Below are positions 1-10,365 of a stretch of 64,000 nt of DNA, piece after piece. The DNA lies in assembly GCF_014652515.1 (NCBI RefSeq), contig NZ_BMYY01000001.1, positions 552,822 through 616,821 of the forward strand, written 5' to 3'. The translations under genes and the position numbers were made by a program. The stretch is from Bacterioplanes sanyensis. GTDB taxonomy: Bacteria; Pseudomonadota; Gammaproteobacteria; Pseudomonadales; Oceanobacteraceae. Position 1 is the stretch's first letter. Every line of letters starts with the position of its first letter. The notes under the pieces are model-generated. The model did no database searches and had not been told where the DNA came from. It saw only the letters and a program-made list of their open reading frames with translations.

Positions 1-631
1 CGCCAGCGTTGCTTGAGCCGGTGAAGGAGACGGCGACCACATCTGGGTGGCGAATGGCGGTGGCGACGTCGTCATTTTTGAGTGGCAGGTTTAAAAAGAT
101 ATTGGCCGGCGCGCCGGCTTTGTAAAAGGCCTCCTGCAGCGCTTCGCCACAGCCGGGCACATGCGGGTCGGGTTTCATTAAGCAGGTGTTGCCAGCCATT
201 AACGCCGGCGCACAAAAACGAAACGCCAGCCAAAAGGGAGCATTCCAGGGCAAGATGCCCAGCACTGGCCCGAGGGGCAAATGCTGCACATAGCTAAGGC
301 TGGCATCCGAGGGCAAGGCTTGTGTGGCTAAATATTGCTCTGCGTGGTCGGCATAATGCTCGGCGCACCAGGCGGCTTTTTCGACTTCCCCCAGCGCCTC
401 ATTGATGGGCTTGCCCATTTCATCGGTCATCAGTAGGGCGTATTTTTCTTGATCGGCACGCAGCTCTGCGGCCACCGCTTTTAACACCTGCCCACGCTCT
501 GCAAAGCTGGTGTGTTTCCAGCTGGAATAGGCCTCTTTGCTGCAGGCGATGCGATCGTTGAGCTCTTGGCTGGTCAGAGCGGCAAACTGATGCAAGGGCT
601 GGCCGGTGGTCGGGTTGATGACATTCAGCAT
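1..631 (-). CDS. NAD(P)-dependent semialdehyde dehydrogenase, N-terminal part (DoeC/SSADH-like)
   Basis: This is the first ~210 residues of an aldehyde dehydrogenase; the rest, including the catalytic Cys and Glu, lies beyond the left edge. Visible family features are the Rossmann segment with PWNAPFWLAF and the KPDPHVP lysine motif, then VSFTGSSNAG. The protein resembles the Sad/YneI type of succinate-semialdehyde dehydrogenase. It starts at an ATG at 631 after a GGAG-type ribosome site, 11 bp downstream of the ectoine hydrolase gene on the same strand. In ectoine degradation operons a member of this family (DoeC, or Ssd in Ruegeria) oxidises aspartate semialdehyde to aspartate, so that role is inferred from context. 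The family call is firm; the substrate is not provable from the sequence. Confidence 0.85.
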   Translation of the reverse strand, partial: MLNVINPTTGQPLHQFAALTSQELNDRIACSKEAYSSWKHTSFAERGQVLKAVAAELRADQEKYALLMTDEMGKPINEALGEVEKAAWCAEHYADHAEQYLATQALPSDASLSYVQHLPLGPVLGILPWNAPFWLAFRFCAPALMAGNTCLMKPDPHVPGCGEALQEAFYKAGAPANIFLNLPLKNDDVATAIRHPDVVAVSFTGSSNAG

Positions 632-642
632 GGTTTGCTCCT

Positions 643-1971
643 TCAGGCTGGGTTTGAGTGATCGCGTGGGGCGATGTCGTCCGTTTTGGTCGGTGCTTTG
701 GGGTCAGCCAATGGCTCTGCTTTTTTAGACTTTTTCTTCATCGGCCGTTTATTGGGGTTGCCGATGTGCGAGACACGGTCATCTACTACCTTGGCCTCGC
801 CACTGCCGGGTTTGACCACGAAGTCTTGCTCAACGTCGGCAAAAAAGGAGTCACAGCCGTCATCGGTAATGTAGAAGGTGTCGGAAATGCCACAGGTTTT
901 ATCGCCCTCCACGCCCCACATCCAAGGAATGATGTGAAAGGTCATGCCGGGTCTGAGCACGGCAGAGTCGCCCTGTTTCAAGCTGACGATGTAGCCTTCA
1001 TCCCAACTCGGTGGGAAGGCAATGCCGATGGAATAGCCCGAGCGGGTAATCAACTGAGCGCCGACGTCATTATCGACAATGATGGTGCGCACCAGATTGT
1101 CGGCGTCGGACACCGTCATGCCTGGCCGCAGCTCCTCTCGGACCCGGCGCAGGGCATATTTCATGGTTTCTTGCGCTTTGAACATGGCATCGGACAGCTC
1201 ACCACAAATGACGGTGCGCATCATGGCGGTGTGGTAGCGACGGTAACAGCCTCCGACTTCCAGAAAGACATGATCGCCTGGCTGTACTTCGCGACCTTCC
1301 CAAGTGGCGTGGCCAATCATGGTTCTCGGGCCGGACGTGACGTAGGGCATCACGGCGGGCGGCTCGCCCCCGGCGCGAAACATGGCCGCGCTGATGGCGG
1401 CGCCAATGTCGTTTTCTGTCACACCTGGCTGAGTGGCTTCGATGCCAGCGAGCATGCCGGCGCGAGTCGCCACGGCTGCTTTGCGCATGGCGTCCAGCTC
1501 GACCGCAGATTTGACGGCCCGACCTTCTTCGACAATGCCAAAGCAGTCCATCAGGCGGCCATCGGTAAAGGTGGTGTGGATTTGATCCTGATGGTATGCC
1601 GGCAAGAAGTAACTGTTGCGCTCATAGCCCAGGTTTTTGCCTTGCAAGCCAAACTCGCGCAAAGCGCCGATCAGCATTTGCACGGCATCGCCGGTGTCTG
1701 GGTAGGGCCGGGTTTTTTCCACCCAAGTACGGGCGTGAATGTTCGATTCTTCCAGCTTGCGAGTGATCATAAAGGGCTCATCGTCGAGGGGGACGACCAA
1801 GGCCTGGAAGAAGGAATACCCCGTGGTCTGATAATCGGTTAAATACATCAGATTTTCTGGGTCGGAGATGATTACCGCATCCAGCAGGCGCTCTTGCATG
1901 CGCTCACGCAATTCACGAATACGGCGCTCATACTCACTAAACGGAAAGGTCATGTCATCGCGTTCACGCAT
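643..1971 (-). CDS. doeA: Ectoine hydrolase (M24 creatinase-like fold)
   Basis: A 442-residue M24-family protein with a creatinase N-terminal domain (about 1-160) and a pita-bread domain (about 165-400). It matches DoeA/EutD, which opens the ectoine ring to N-acetyl-2,4-diaminobutyrate in the cytoplasm. The usual M24 metal ligands are altered: FLEVGG and YHTAMMRT stand where metallopeptidases have two aspartates, as expected for a creatinase-like, non-peptidase hydrolase. The last ~45 residues are a Lys/Pro-rich tail (PNKRPMKKKSKKAE) longer than the family core. The ATG at 1971 follows GGAGG inside the 3' end of the transaminase gene, 2 bp after its stop, so the two are probably translationally coupled. 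The neighbours fit the same pathway. Xaa-Pro peptidase is the alternative, but the lost ligands argue against it. Confidence 0.85.
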   Translation of the reverse strand: MRERDDMTFPFSEYERRIRELRERMQERLLDAVIISDPENLMYLTDYQTTGYSFFQALVVPLDDEPFMITRKLEESNIHARTWVEKTRPYPDTGDAVQMLIGALREFGLQGKNLGYERNSYFLPAYHQDQIHTTFTDGRLMDCFGIVEEGRAVKSAVELDAMRKAAVATRAGMLAGIEATQPGVTENDIGAAISAAMFRAGGEPPAVMPYVTSGPRTMIGHATWEGREVQPGDHVFLEVGGCYRRYHTAMMRTVICGELSDAMFKAQETMKYALRRVREELRPGMTVSDADNLVRTIIVDNDVGAQLITRSGYSIGIAFPPSWDEGYIVSLKQGDSAVLRPGMTFHIIPWMWGVEGDKTCGISDTFYITDDGCDSFFADVEQDFVVKPGSGEAKVVDDRVSHIGNPNKRPMKKKSKKAEPLADPKAPTKTDDIAPRDHSNPA

Positions 1972-1973
1972 GA

Positions 1974-3230
1974 TTAGTCCTCCCCGATGGCGGTATCGAT
2001 GGCGTCGGCTAGGATGTTGAGGCCGCGTTCAAGGTTGTCAGCTTCAATGGTCAGCGGTGGAATCAGCTTCACCACGCGGCCACCCACACCGCACGGGCCA
2101 ATCAACAGGCCACGCTCGAAGCATAAGGTTTGCACTCGCTTAGCCAGGGCTCCATCCATCAGGTCGATGGCTTGCATCATGCCTTTGCCGCGCACGTCAA
2201 ACCCGTGTTGCGGGTATTTATCACGAATGCCGCGCAGGAAAGTGGCCATTTGCTCACCGTAGCGCTGGGTTTGCGTCATCAGCTCATCGTCGGCGAAGTA
2301 GCTCAGCGCTACGGTGCCGGCGATAAACGACAAGTTTTGGCCGCGAAAGGTGCCGGTGTGCTCACCTGGATTCCAGTGTTTGTCGTATTCGGGTTTGGTC
2401 AAATTAAGCGCCATGGGGGTGCCAAAGCCGCCGATGCCTTTGGCCAGGCACACAATGTCTGGGTCTAGACCCATGCCATCGAAACTGAAATAAGAGCCGG
2501 TGCGGCCGCAGCCAGCTTGAATGTCATCAATAATTAACAGTGCACCGGTGTCGCGAGCCAGCTGCTGCAGCTCTAATAGCCACTCTTGGCTGGCCACATT
2601 AACGCCGCCCTCGGCTTGAATGGCCTCCACCAAAAACGCCGCCGGCTGCTCATAGCCGCTGGAGCTGTTTTCGAAACCTTGGCGCAAGGTCTTTAAGCAA
2701 CCCATGCCACAGCCCATGGTGTTTTCAAACGGGGCATGTTGAACGTGGTTGAGTGGCACGCCAGCGGCGCCGCGGAAATACTGATTGGCGGTGCAGGCCA
2801 GGGCCCCTAAGGTCATGCCATGAAAGCCTTGTGAAAAGGCGACAACGTTCTGCCGTCCAGTAACACGGCGGGCGATTTTAAGAGCGGCTTCAACGGCATT
2901 GGTGCCCGTAGGGCCCATAAACTGCATCTTGTGCTGCATGCCGCGTGGTTTTAATACCCGCTCAACAAAGCTCTCAATAAACTCGCGCTTGGCGGTGGTA
3001 TACATATCCAGGCTGTGAGCGACGCCATCGGATTCGATGTAGCGAATGATGGCTTCTTTCATGCGTGGGTTGTTGTGGCCAAAGTTGAGCACGCCGGCAC
3101 CGGCAAAGAAGTCGATGTATTGCTTGCCGTTTTCATCCGTTTGTATTGCATTTTGTGCCGTTTTAAACACCGTGGGGTAAGCCCGGCAATAGCCGCGGAT
3201 GTCCGATTCCCACTGTTCAAAAATTTGCAT
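1974..3230 (-). CDS. doeD: Class III aminotransferase of ectoine catabolism (DoeD/EctB-like)
   Basis: A 418-residue PLP-dependent class III transaminase closely resembling diaminobutyrate-2-oxoglutarate aminotransferases. Family features include GPTGTNAVEAALKIAR (phosphate-binding region), SQGFHGMT, IIDDIQAGCGRTG with the PLP aspartate, and LAKGIGGFGTPMAL with the Schiff-base lysine. EctB in ectoine synthesis has the same fold, but ectA, ectC and aspartokinase are absent and an ectoine hydrolase follows directly, so a degradative role (diaminobutyrate to aspartate semialdehyde) is inferred. The ATG at 3230 is chosen because GGAGG lies 8 nt upstream; GTG codons slightly upstream would overlap that site. 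The gene heads the unit doeD-doeA-doeC and is preceded by an unusual hairpin-rich leader. Confidence 0.82.
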   Translation of the reverse strand: MQIFEQWESDIRGYCRAYPTVFKTAQNAIQTDENGKQYIDFFAGAGVLNFGHNNPRMKEAIIRYIESDGVAHSLDMYTTAKREFIESFVERVLKPRGMQHKMQFMGPTGTNAVEAALKIARRVTGRQNVVAFSQGFHGMTLGALACTANQYFRGAAGVPLNHVQHAPFENTMGCGMGCLKTLRQGFENSSSGYEQPAAFLVEAIQAEGGVNVASQEWLLELQQLARDTGALLIIDDIQAGCGRTGSYFSFDGMGLDPDIVCLAKGIGGFGTPMALNLTKPEYDKHWNPGEHTGTFRGQNLSFIAGTVALSYFADDELMTQTQRYGEQMATFLRGIRDKYPQHGFDVRGKGMMQAIDLMDGALAKRVQTLCFERGLLIGPCGVGGRVVKLIPPLTIEADNLERGLNILADAIDTAIGED

Positions 3231-3284
3231 GATCACCACCTCCGAAGTTGTCGACGGCCAGCAGATATGGCCGATTACTAAACC

Positions 3285-3430
3285 CGACTACTCGAGTCAG
3301 TGAGCAACGCTCCGGTTGCTGTGACTTCCGGGGAGGCTTCGTGGCTGTCCGACGAAGCTCTCCACCAAGGTAGTTGCGCAAATCTGGTGCTGCAACAGAC
3401 CAAACAGGCCCCGATTTTTAGGGGCCTAAT
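3285..3430 (-). promoter_or_regulatory. Hairpin-rich leader upstream of the transaminase gene
   Basis: The 261-bp gap between doeD and the deacetylase gene has no credible ORF but contains successive inverted repeats: 3406-3412/3421-3427 (7 bp, perfect), 3373-3377/3392-3396 (5 bp), 3336-3342/3352-3358 (7 bp, perfect), 3303-3308/3315-3320 (6 bp, perfect) and 3286-3289/3295-3298 (4 bp). The first, AGGCCCC/GGGGCCT, lies ~65 bp beyond the deacetylase stop and could be a weak terminator, although no clear U-run follows. An AT-rich stretch at 3430-3460 may hold the promoter. A regulatory RNA leader is inference. Confidence 0.4.
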
Positions 3431-3491
3431 GACTTTTGACTAAATAGTAAACAAAACCTATGGCCACGAAACGGCAGTACAGGCGTGAGGG

Positions 3492-4664
3492 TTAATCCTT
3501 GCAAGGCAAGGGCGCCTGACACAAACGGGCAAAGCAGCGCACGACTTGCTCTATGAGCTGGTCGTTGAATTGGTAATGCGGACTGTGACAAGGATGATGG
3601 AATTTTTCGTCATCGTGCATGCCAATCAGGGCAAAGGCGCCCGGAATTTGTTGCAAGTAGTAGCTGAAATCCTCCGATGCCATGATGGGCACGGCCAGGG
3701 CGGTGCTGCGCCAGTCATCGCCCAGTTCCGCTGCCAAGGCCTGGCGAAACTCACCGGCGGCTTCAGCATGGTTAATGGTGGCGTCATAGCGCGCTTCACA
3801 TTGTACTTGGGCTTCTACGCCGTAGGCTCGTGCGGTGTCTTGGCTGATTTGAACAATGGCGTCGTTGATACGGCTGCGCAGGCTAGGGTCCGATAGACGA
3901 ATGCTGCCGCTTAATTTGGCAGTTTCGGGAATGACGGTGCTGGCGCTGGGCGCTTCAATGGACGAAACATTCACCACTGCAGCGGCTTGCGGCGGCAGTT
4001 GGCGCGAGATGATTTGCTGCAGGTTTAAGGTAATTGCCGCTGCGGCCACCACGGGGTCTTTGCACAGCTCTGGCTGGCTGGCATGGCCGCCCTTGCCGAT
4101 GACTTCAATTGTGAAAGTGCCGTTGCCCGACATCACTGGCCCATCTGGGCACACGGCTTGGCCAAAGGGCATGGCTGGCCAATTATGCCAGCCGAAAATC
4201 ACATCAATGCCGTTCAATGCGCCGTGTTGAATCATGGATTCCGCGCCATGGCCGCCTTCTTCGGCGGGCTGAAACAGAAAACTCACCGGCCCTTGTAGGG
4301 TGTCTTCATGCTGCTTAAGCCATGCCGCTGTTGCCCATAGCGCCGCGGTATGGCCGTCGTGGCCGCAGGCGTGCATGGTGCCTTCGGTTTGTGATTTAAA
4401 CGGCACATCGCAGGCTTCATGGATGGGTAGGGCATCGATATCGCCGCGCAGGCCAACGTGGCGGCCAGAGCGGTCGGCGGCCAGGGTTGCGACGGTGCCA
4501 TGCTTACCGCATTCGCGCCAGACGATGCCGAGTTGGTCCAATTGCTGGCGAATACGTTGGGTGGTGCGTTCTTCCTGCCAAGTCAGCTCGGGTGACTGGT
4601 GCAGCTGGTGGCGAAAAGCGATGGCCTGATCCAGGATCTGGGCCCATGTGGTTTGCTCGGTCAT
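3492..4664 (-). CDS. doeB2: M20 amidohydrolase, probable N-acetyl-2,4-diaminobutyrate deacetylase (DoeB2-type)
   Basis: A 390-residue M20-family amidohydrolase of the hippurate hydrolase/IAA-amino-acid hydrolase branch. Metal-site motifs are visible in order: LRGDIDALP, MHACGHDGHTA, QPAEEGGHGA, FGWHNWPAMPFG and, near the end, MASEDFSYY with HHPCHSP. M20 enzymes of this kind (DoeB2) can replace the M14-like DoeB that deacetylates the product of ectoine hydrolase; the adjacent doeD-doeA-doeC genes make this the best assignment. The reading frame stays open another 58 codons upstream, but that stretch is a translated 15-bp tandem repeat. The ATG at 4664 has a near-perfect AAGGAGGT site 6 nt upstream and gives the normal family length. 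A general N-acyl-amino-acid hydrolase is the alternative. Confidence 0.75.
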   Translation of the reverse strand: MTEQTTWAQILDQAIAFRHQLHQSPELTWQEERTTQRIRQQLDQLGIVWRECGKHGTVATLAADRSGRHVGLRGDIDALPIHEACDVPFKSQTEGTMHACGHDGHTAALWATAAWLKQHEDTLQGPVSFLFQPAEEGGHGAESMIQHGALNGIDVIFGWHNWPAMPFGQAVCPDGPVMSGNGTFTIEVIGKGGHASQPELCKDPVVAAAAITLNLQQIISRQLPPQAAAVVNVSSIEAPSASTVIPETAKLSGSIRLSDPSLRSRINDAIVQISQDTARAYGVEAQVQCEARYDATINHAEAAGEFRQALAAELGDDWRSTALAVPIMASEDFSYYLQQIPGAFALIGMHDDEKFHHPCHSPHYQFNDQLIEQVVRCFARLCQAPLPCKD

Positions 4665-4731
4665 AGCTACCTCCTTTGCTGCCAGTGTAACGGCTCTGCC
4701 AGTGGCTTGCATGACATGACTTGTATGAGCG

Positions 4732-4836
4732 GCTGTGTGTGGGCGGCTATGTGTGAAGCGGGTATGTGTGAAGCGGCTATGTGTGAAGCGGGTATGTGTG
4801 AAGCGGGTATGTGTGAAGCGGGTATGGTGAGCGGGC
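4732..4836. repeat. 15-bp tandem repeat (minisatellite) between rimO and doeB2
   Basis: Five near-identical 15-bp units of the form (c/g)TATGTGTGAAGCGG run from 4747 to 4821, with one degenerate unit on each side. The only variation among the core units is the first base. Because the period is a multiple of three, the repeat stays open on the minus strand as repeats of TRFTH and artificially extends the doeB2 frame. It fills most of the 200-bp gap between rimO and the doeB2 ribosome site. Confidence 0.9.
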
Positions 4837-4865
4837 ATCAGGCGATGCCCGCACCAGGGTAGGGC

Positions 4866-6233
4866 TTAAACTGGGCTGGCCCAGAGGTCGTAATCGTCGG
4901 CGTGCTCGACTTCGACTTCGATAAAATCGCCGGGCTGGCAATCATGGAAGCCATTGAGGTAAACCATGCCATCAATGTTGGGGGCATCTGCCGGCGAGCG
5001 GGCAATGGCGCCTTCTTCATCGACTTCATCGACCAACACCGTCATGCGCTGGCCCACTTTACGTTGCAACTTGCGCGCGCTGATTTCTTGCGCTTTGGCC
5101 ATAAAGCGCTCCCAACGCTCTTGTTGCACGTCTTCCGGCACATGGTCTGGGAGGTCGTTGGCTTTGGCGCCGTCGACTGGGCTGTATTTAAAGCAGCCAA
5201 CGCGGTCGAGCTCGGCTTCATCCAGCCAGTCGAGCAGAATCTGAAAGTCTTCTTCGGTTTCACCGGGAAAACCGACCACAAAGGTGGAGCGCAATACCAG
5301 GTTGGGCACCTGCTGGCGCCAGGCTTTGATGCGTTCCAGGGTGTTCTCAGAGTGTGCTGGGCGCTTCATCAGCTTGAGCACGCGTGGGCTGGCGTGTTGG
5401 AAAGGAATATCCAAATACGGCAGGATTTTCCCCTCCGCCATCAGCGGCATGATGTCGTCCACGTGCGGGTAGGGGTAAACGTAGTGCAGGCGTACCCAAG
5501 CGCCTAAGTTGCCGAGCTCGTTGCACAGGTCATACAAGCGGGTTTTGACCGGTTTGCCATCCCAAAAGCCAGTGCGGAATTTCATATCGACACCATAAGC
5601 CGAGGTGTCTTGTGAAATGACCAACAGCTCTTTGGTGCCGGCGGCTACCAGGCGCTTGGCTTCATCCAGTACGTCACCAATGGGCCGGCTGACGTGCTTG
5701 CCACGCATGGCGGGAATGATGCAGAACGTGCAGCTGTGGTTGCAGCCTTCGGAAATCTTCAAATACGAATAATGGCGCGGTGTCAGCTTGACGCCTTGCG
5801 GTGGCACCAAATCAGTAAAGGGGTCGTGATCTTTGGCCACCGGCGGCACCCACTGGTGCACGGCTTCCATCACTTCTTCATAGGCCTGCGGGCCAGTGAC
5901 GGCCAATACATCTGGGTTTTGTTCGCGAATCAGCTCAGCGTCTTTGCCTTTGCCCATGCAGCCAGTAACGATGACTTTGCCATTTTCATTCATGGCTTCG
6001 CGAATGGCATCCAGCGACTCTTGCTTGGCGTCGTCGATAAAGCCACAGGTGTTGACCACCACCACGTCGGCGTCGTTGTAGCTGTTCACCACGTCGTAAT
6101 TGTCCATGCGCAGTTGCGTGAGAATGCGCTCGGAATCGACCAGTGCTTTCGGGCAGCCGAGGGATACAAAGCCGACACGACCGCTGTTGGACTGTTCTGA
6201 TTGAATCAGGTTGGAAGGTTGATTGTCTTTCAT
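4866..6233 (-). CDS. rimO: Ribosomal protein S12 methylthiotransferase
   Basis: A 455-residue radical SAM methylthiotransferase that modifies the conserved aspartate of ribosomal protein S12 in the cytoplasm. The N-terminal UPF0004 domain carries the three auxiliary-cluster cysteines at about residues 27, 63 and 92 (SLGCPKA, NTCGFID, TGCMGKG). The radical SAM motif CNHSCTFC supplies cysteines at about 164, 168 and 171. A TRAM domain occupies roughly the last 70 residues. [12 protein letters not shown] and [12 protein letters not shown] are typical of RimO and distinguish it from MiaB. The length is normal. The ATG at 6233 starts directly before MKDNQPSN. It stands alone on the minus strand, followed by the 15-bp repeat. 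Confidence 0.96.
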   Translation of the reverse strand: MKDNQPSNLIQSEQSNSGRVGFVSLGCPKALVDSERILTQLRMDNYDVVNSYNDADVVVVNTCGFIDDAKQESLDAIREAMNENGKVIVTGCMGKGKDAELIREQNPDVLAVTGPQAYEEVMEAVHQWVPPVAKDHDPFTDLVPPQGVKLTPRHYSYLKISEGCNHSCTFCIIPAMRGKHVSRPIGDVLDEAKRLVAAGTKELLVISQDTSAYGVDMKFRTGFWDGKPVKTRLYDLCNELGNLGAWVRLHYVYPYPHVDDIMPLMAEGKILPYLDIPFQHASPRVLKLMKRPAHSENTLERIKAWRQQVPNLVLRSTFVVGFPGETEEDFQILLDWLDEAELDRVGCFKYSPVDGAKANDLPDHVPEDVQQERWERFMAKAQEISARKLQRKVGQRMTVLVDEVDEEGAIARSPADAPNIDGMVYLNGFHDCQPGDFIEVEVEHADDYDLWASPV

Positions 6234-6309
6234 TGCAAGCCATCACGTTGGTTGATGGCGGCGATTATACAGACACCAAGTTGAGCGGCTAGCCGCGAGT
6301 CGGCAAGGT

Positions 6310-6501
6310 CTGAATAGTTCGGTACCTTTACGCCTATGCCGAAGTGTAGGCCATGGTGTGCATACCTTGGCGCCTGCTTCCAACTCCGTCGCTGCGCTCA
6401 GCCTCTTGCTAATGACCCCCCATTGCCTGTGAAGTACGCTTCGCCAGAGAACTTGAATGGCCCGCTGACGGCCTGTTGCACTGGCGCAGAGCTGTGCAGA
6501 A

Positions 6502-6516
<15 letters not shown>
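6310..6516 (+). repeat. Diverged copy of an interspersed inverted-repeat element
   Basis: This stretch matches the element at 33141-33402, read on the opposite strand. The best-conserved blocks are GCCTCTTGC, CCATTGCCTGTGA and GCCAGAGAACTTGAATGG followed by CCCGCTGA (6400-6468). Both ends keep traces of the terminal repeat: CTGAAT at 6310-6315 and ATTCAG at 6504-6509. The middle is shorter and more diverged than in the other copy. The right end runs into the histidine kinase gene, whose stop codon (6502-6504) falls in the terminal repeat. No ORF here looks like a real gene. Confidence 0.7.
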
Positions 6517-9063
<2,547 letters not shown>

Positions 9064-9108
9064 GGTGGCAGCTTCCCTAGCATTGGCCTTGCGTCCTGAG
9101 TCAGGATA

Positions 9109-10365
9109 CTAGCTGCTGATAAACTCATACCATTTCTGCAAACTGTAGTCATAGGTTGGCATGACGGTGTTCCAAACCGCGACATTGCTAAAGCGCCTTA
9201 CATAGCTACCACCTGTACGGACTTCACCGGCTTTTACGGCGATTGCACCGTCGGTGCCAGGCAGCGCCGTGGCGGCAGGCAGACCTTGATACCAATAGTC
9301 CCACTCTGCCTTGCTCAGATACTGGCGCGAGCGCTGTGGGTTGGAGATGTAATAACCTTGGCGAGCGATAAAGGCACCGGGCCAGCCGGATAGCCACCAG
9401 TTCATGTAGTCGTAAGCGGCGTCTTTGATGCGCCCTGTGGTGTTAGACGATAAACACATAACACCGTGCCAGCCGCGATAGCCTTCTTTAGGCGCGGCAT
9501 AAATCACAGGGATATTGCGGCTATTTAGGCTAGCCACCGCCGGTGAAAACATGCTTTCAATCACCACACGACCCGAGGCCATAAAGTCCACCGACTCAGG
9601 TACAGAAGTCCAGAAGCCACTGAAATGGCCGTCGCGTTTGTACGCAAAAAGAATATCAAACAGCCGGTTCAGTTCGGTGCGGTTCATATTGCCGATGTCA
9701 TCGACCTCGAACAGCCCCTGCGCCTGCGCCGCTAACGCCAAATCAAACAGACCAATGGCCGGTGCGTTGACAATGCCCACCTGGCCGCGATAACGCGGTT
9801 CCAATAGCCAGCCCCAGCTTTCGGTTTGGTAGGGAATGCCGGGCGCAATGAACTCAGTGTTGTAGCCGAAGGAATCCACATTGTGCACGTAGGGTAAAAA
9901 ACTGAGTGTGTCGGTATGCTCGATGCCCAGTTCGCCATTGGGCTGTATATGCAGAATGCGATAGGGCGCATCGCCAGCACCTAGGTTGGCGTCGGCACTG
10001 AGTTTGCCTGTTTTGCTTAAATCATTGAGTTCATCCCAATAGTGAATGCGGCGTTTATCAATACCTTGAATGGCACCAGAACGCCACAGTACGCCTAGGC
10101 TATTGGACCATTGCTCATACAAGTCGAACGCTTCTGGGTGCATGGAGGCTTTTTGCAGTACCGCTGCACTGCCTCGTGGCTCGAATACCAGGTCGATATT
10201 GAGGTCCTGCATGGCTTGCTGACGTATGGTTTCCTGCAGCGTGACATGGGTACCCAATACTCTGACCTTAGGCTTGCCAGCGGTATGCACCCATGGCGCG
10301 GCGACGGCGCTGGCGCCTGTGATCAGACCTTTGATGAGTTGTCGGCGCGAGAGCGTGGTTGTCAT
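9109..10365 (-). CDS. Periplasmic solute-binding protein, PotD-like, Tat-type signal
   Basis: A 418-residue extracellular solute-binding protein of the polyamine-type (PotD/PotF) superfamily. The N-terminus MTTTLSRRQLIKG followed by a short hydrophobic run and APWVHTA resembles a twin-arginine signal. Internal segments such as LPYVHNVDSFGYNTEF and ESWGWLLEPRYRGQVGI match the family's hinge and ligand regions. No ABC permease or ATPase gene is nearby. It overlaps the upstream hybrid kinase gene by 4 bp (ATGA) and precedes a second hybrid kinase by 45 bp. That setting suggests a ligand-presenting subunit for one or both kinases, comparable in principle to NspS with MbaA in Vibrio or TorT with TorS. 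The ligand cannot be predicted beyond a small, possibly cationic, solute. Confidence 0.82.
   Translation of the reverse strand: MTTTLSRRQLIKGLITGASAVAAPWVHTAGKPKVRVLGTHVTLQETIRQQAMQDLNIDLVFEPRGSAAVLQKASMHPEAFDLYEQWSNSLGVLWRSGAIQGIDKRRIHYWDELNDLSKTGKLSADANLGAGDAPYRILHIQPNGELGIEHTDTLSFLPYVHNVDSFGYNTEFIAPGIPYQTESWGWLLEPRYRGQVGIVNAPAIGLFDLALAAQAQGLFEVDDIGNMNRTELNRLFDILFAYKRDGHFSGFWTSVPESVDFMASGRVVIESMFSPAVASLNSRNIPVIYAAPKEGYRGWHGVMCLSSNTTGRIKDAAYDYMNWWLSGWPGAFIARQGYYISNPQRSRQYLSKAEWDYWYQGLPAATALPGTDGAIAVKAGEVRTGGSYVRRFSNVAVWNTVMPTYDYSLQKWYEFISS

Noticed and set aside
658-1842. 394-codon open frame on the plus strand
   Set aside because: It is antisense to the clearly conserved ectoine hydrolase gene and has no recognisable protein features.
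1974-3230. Assignment of the transaminase as ectB of ectoine synthesis
   Set aside because: No ectA, ectC or aspartokinase gene is adjacent, while an ectoine hydrolase and a semialdehyde dehydrogenase follow directly, so degradation is more likely.
4665-4838. Longer 448-residue start for the M20 deacetylase
   Set aside because: The extra 58 residues are a translated 15-bp tandem repeat; a near-perfect ribosome site lies before the ATG at 4664 and the family length fits that start.
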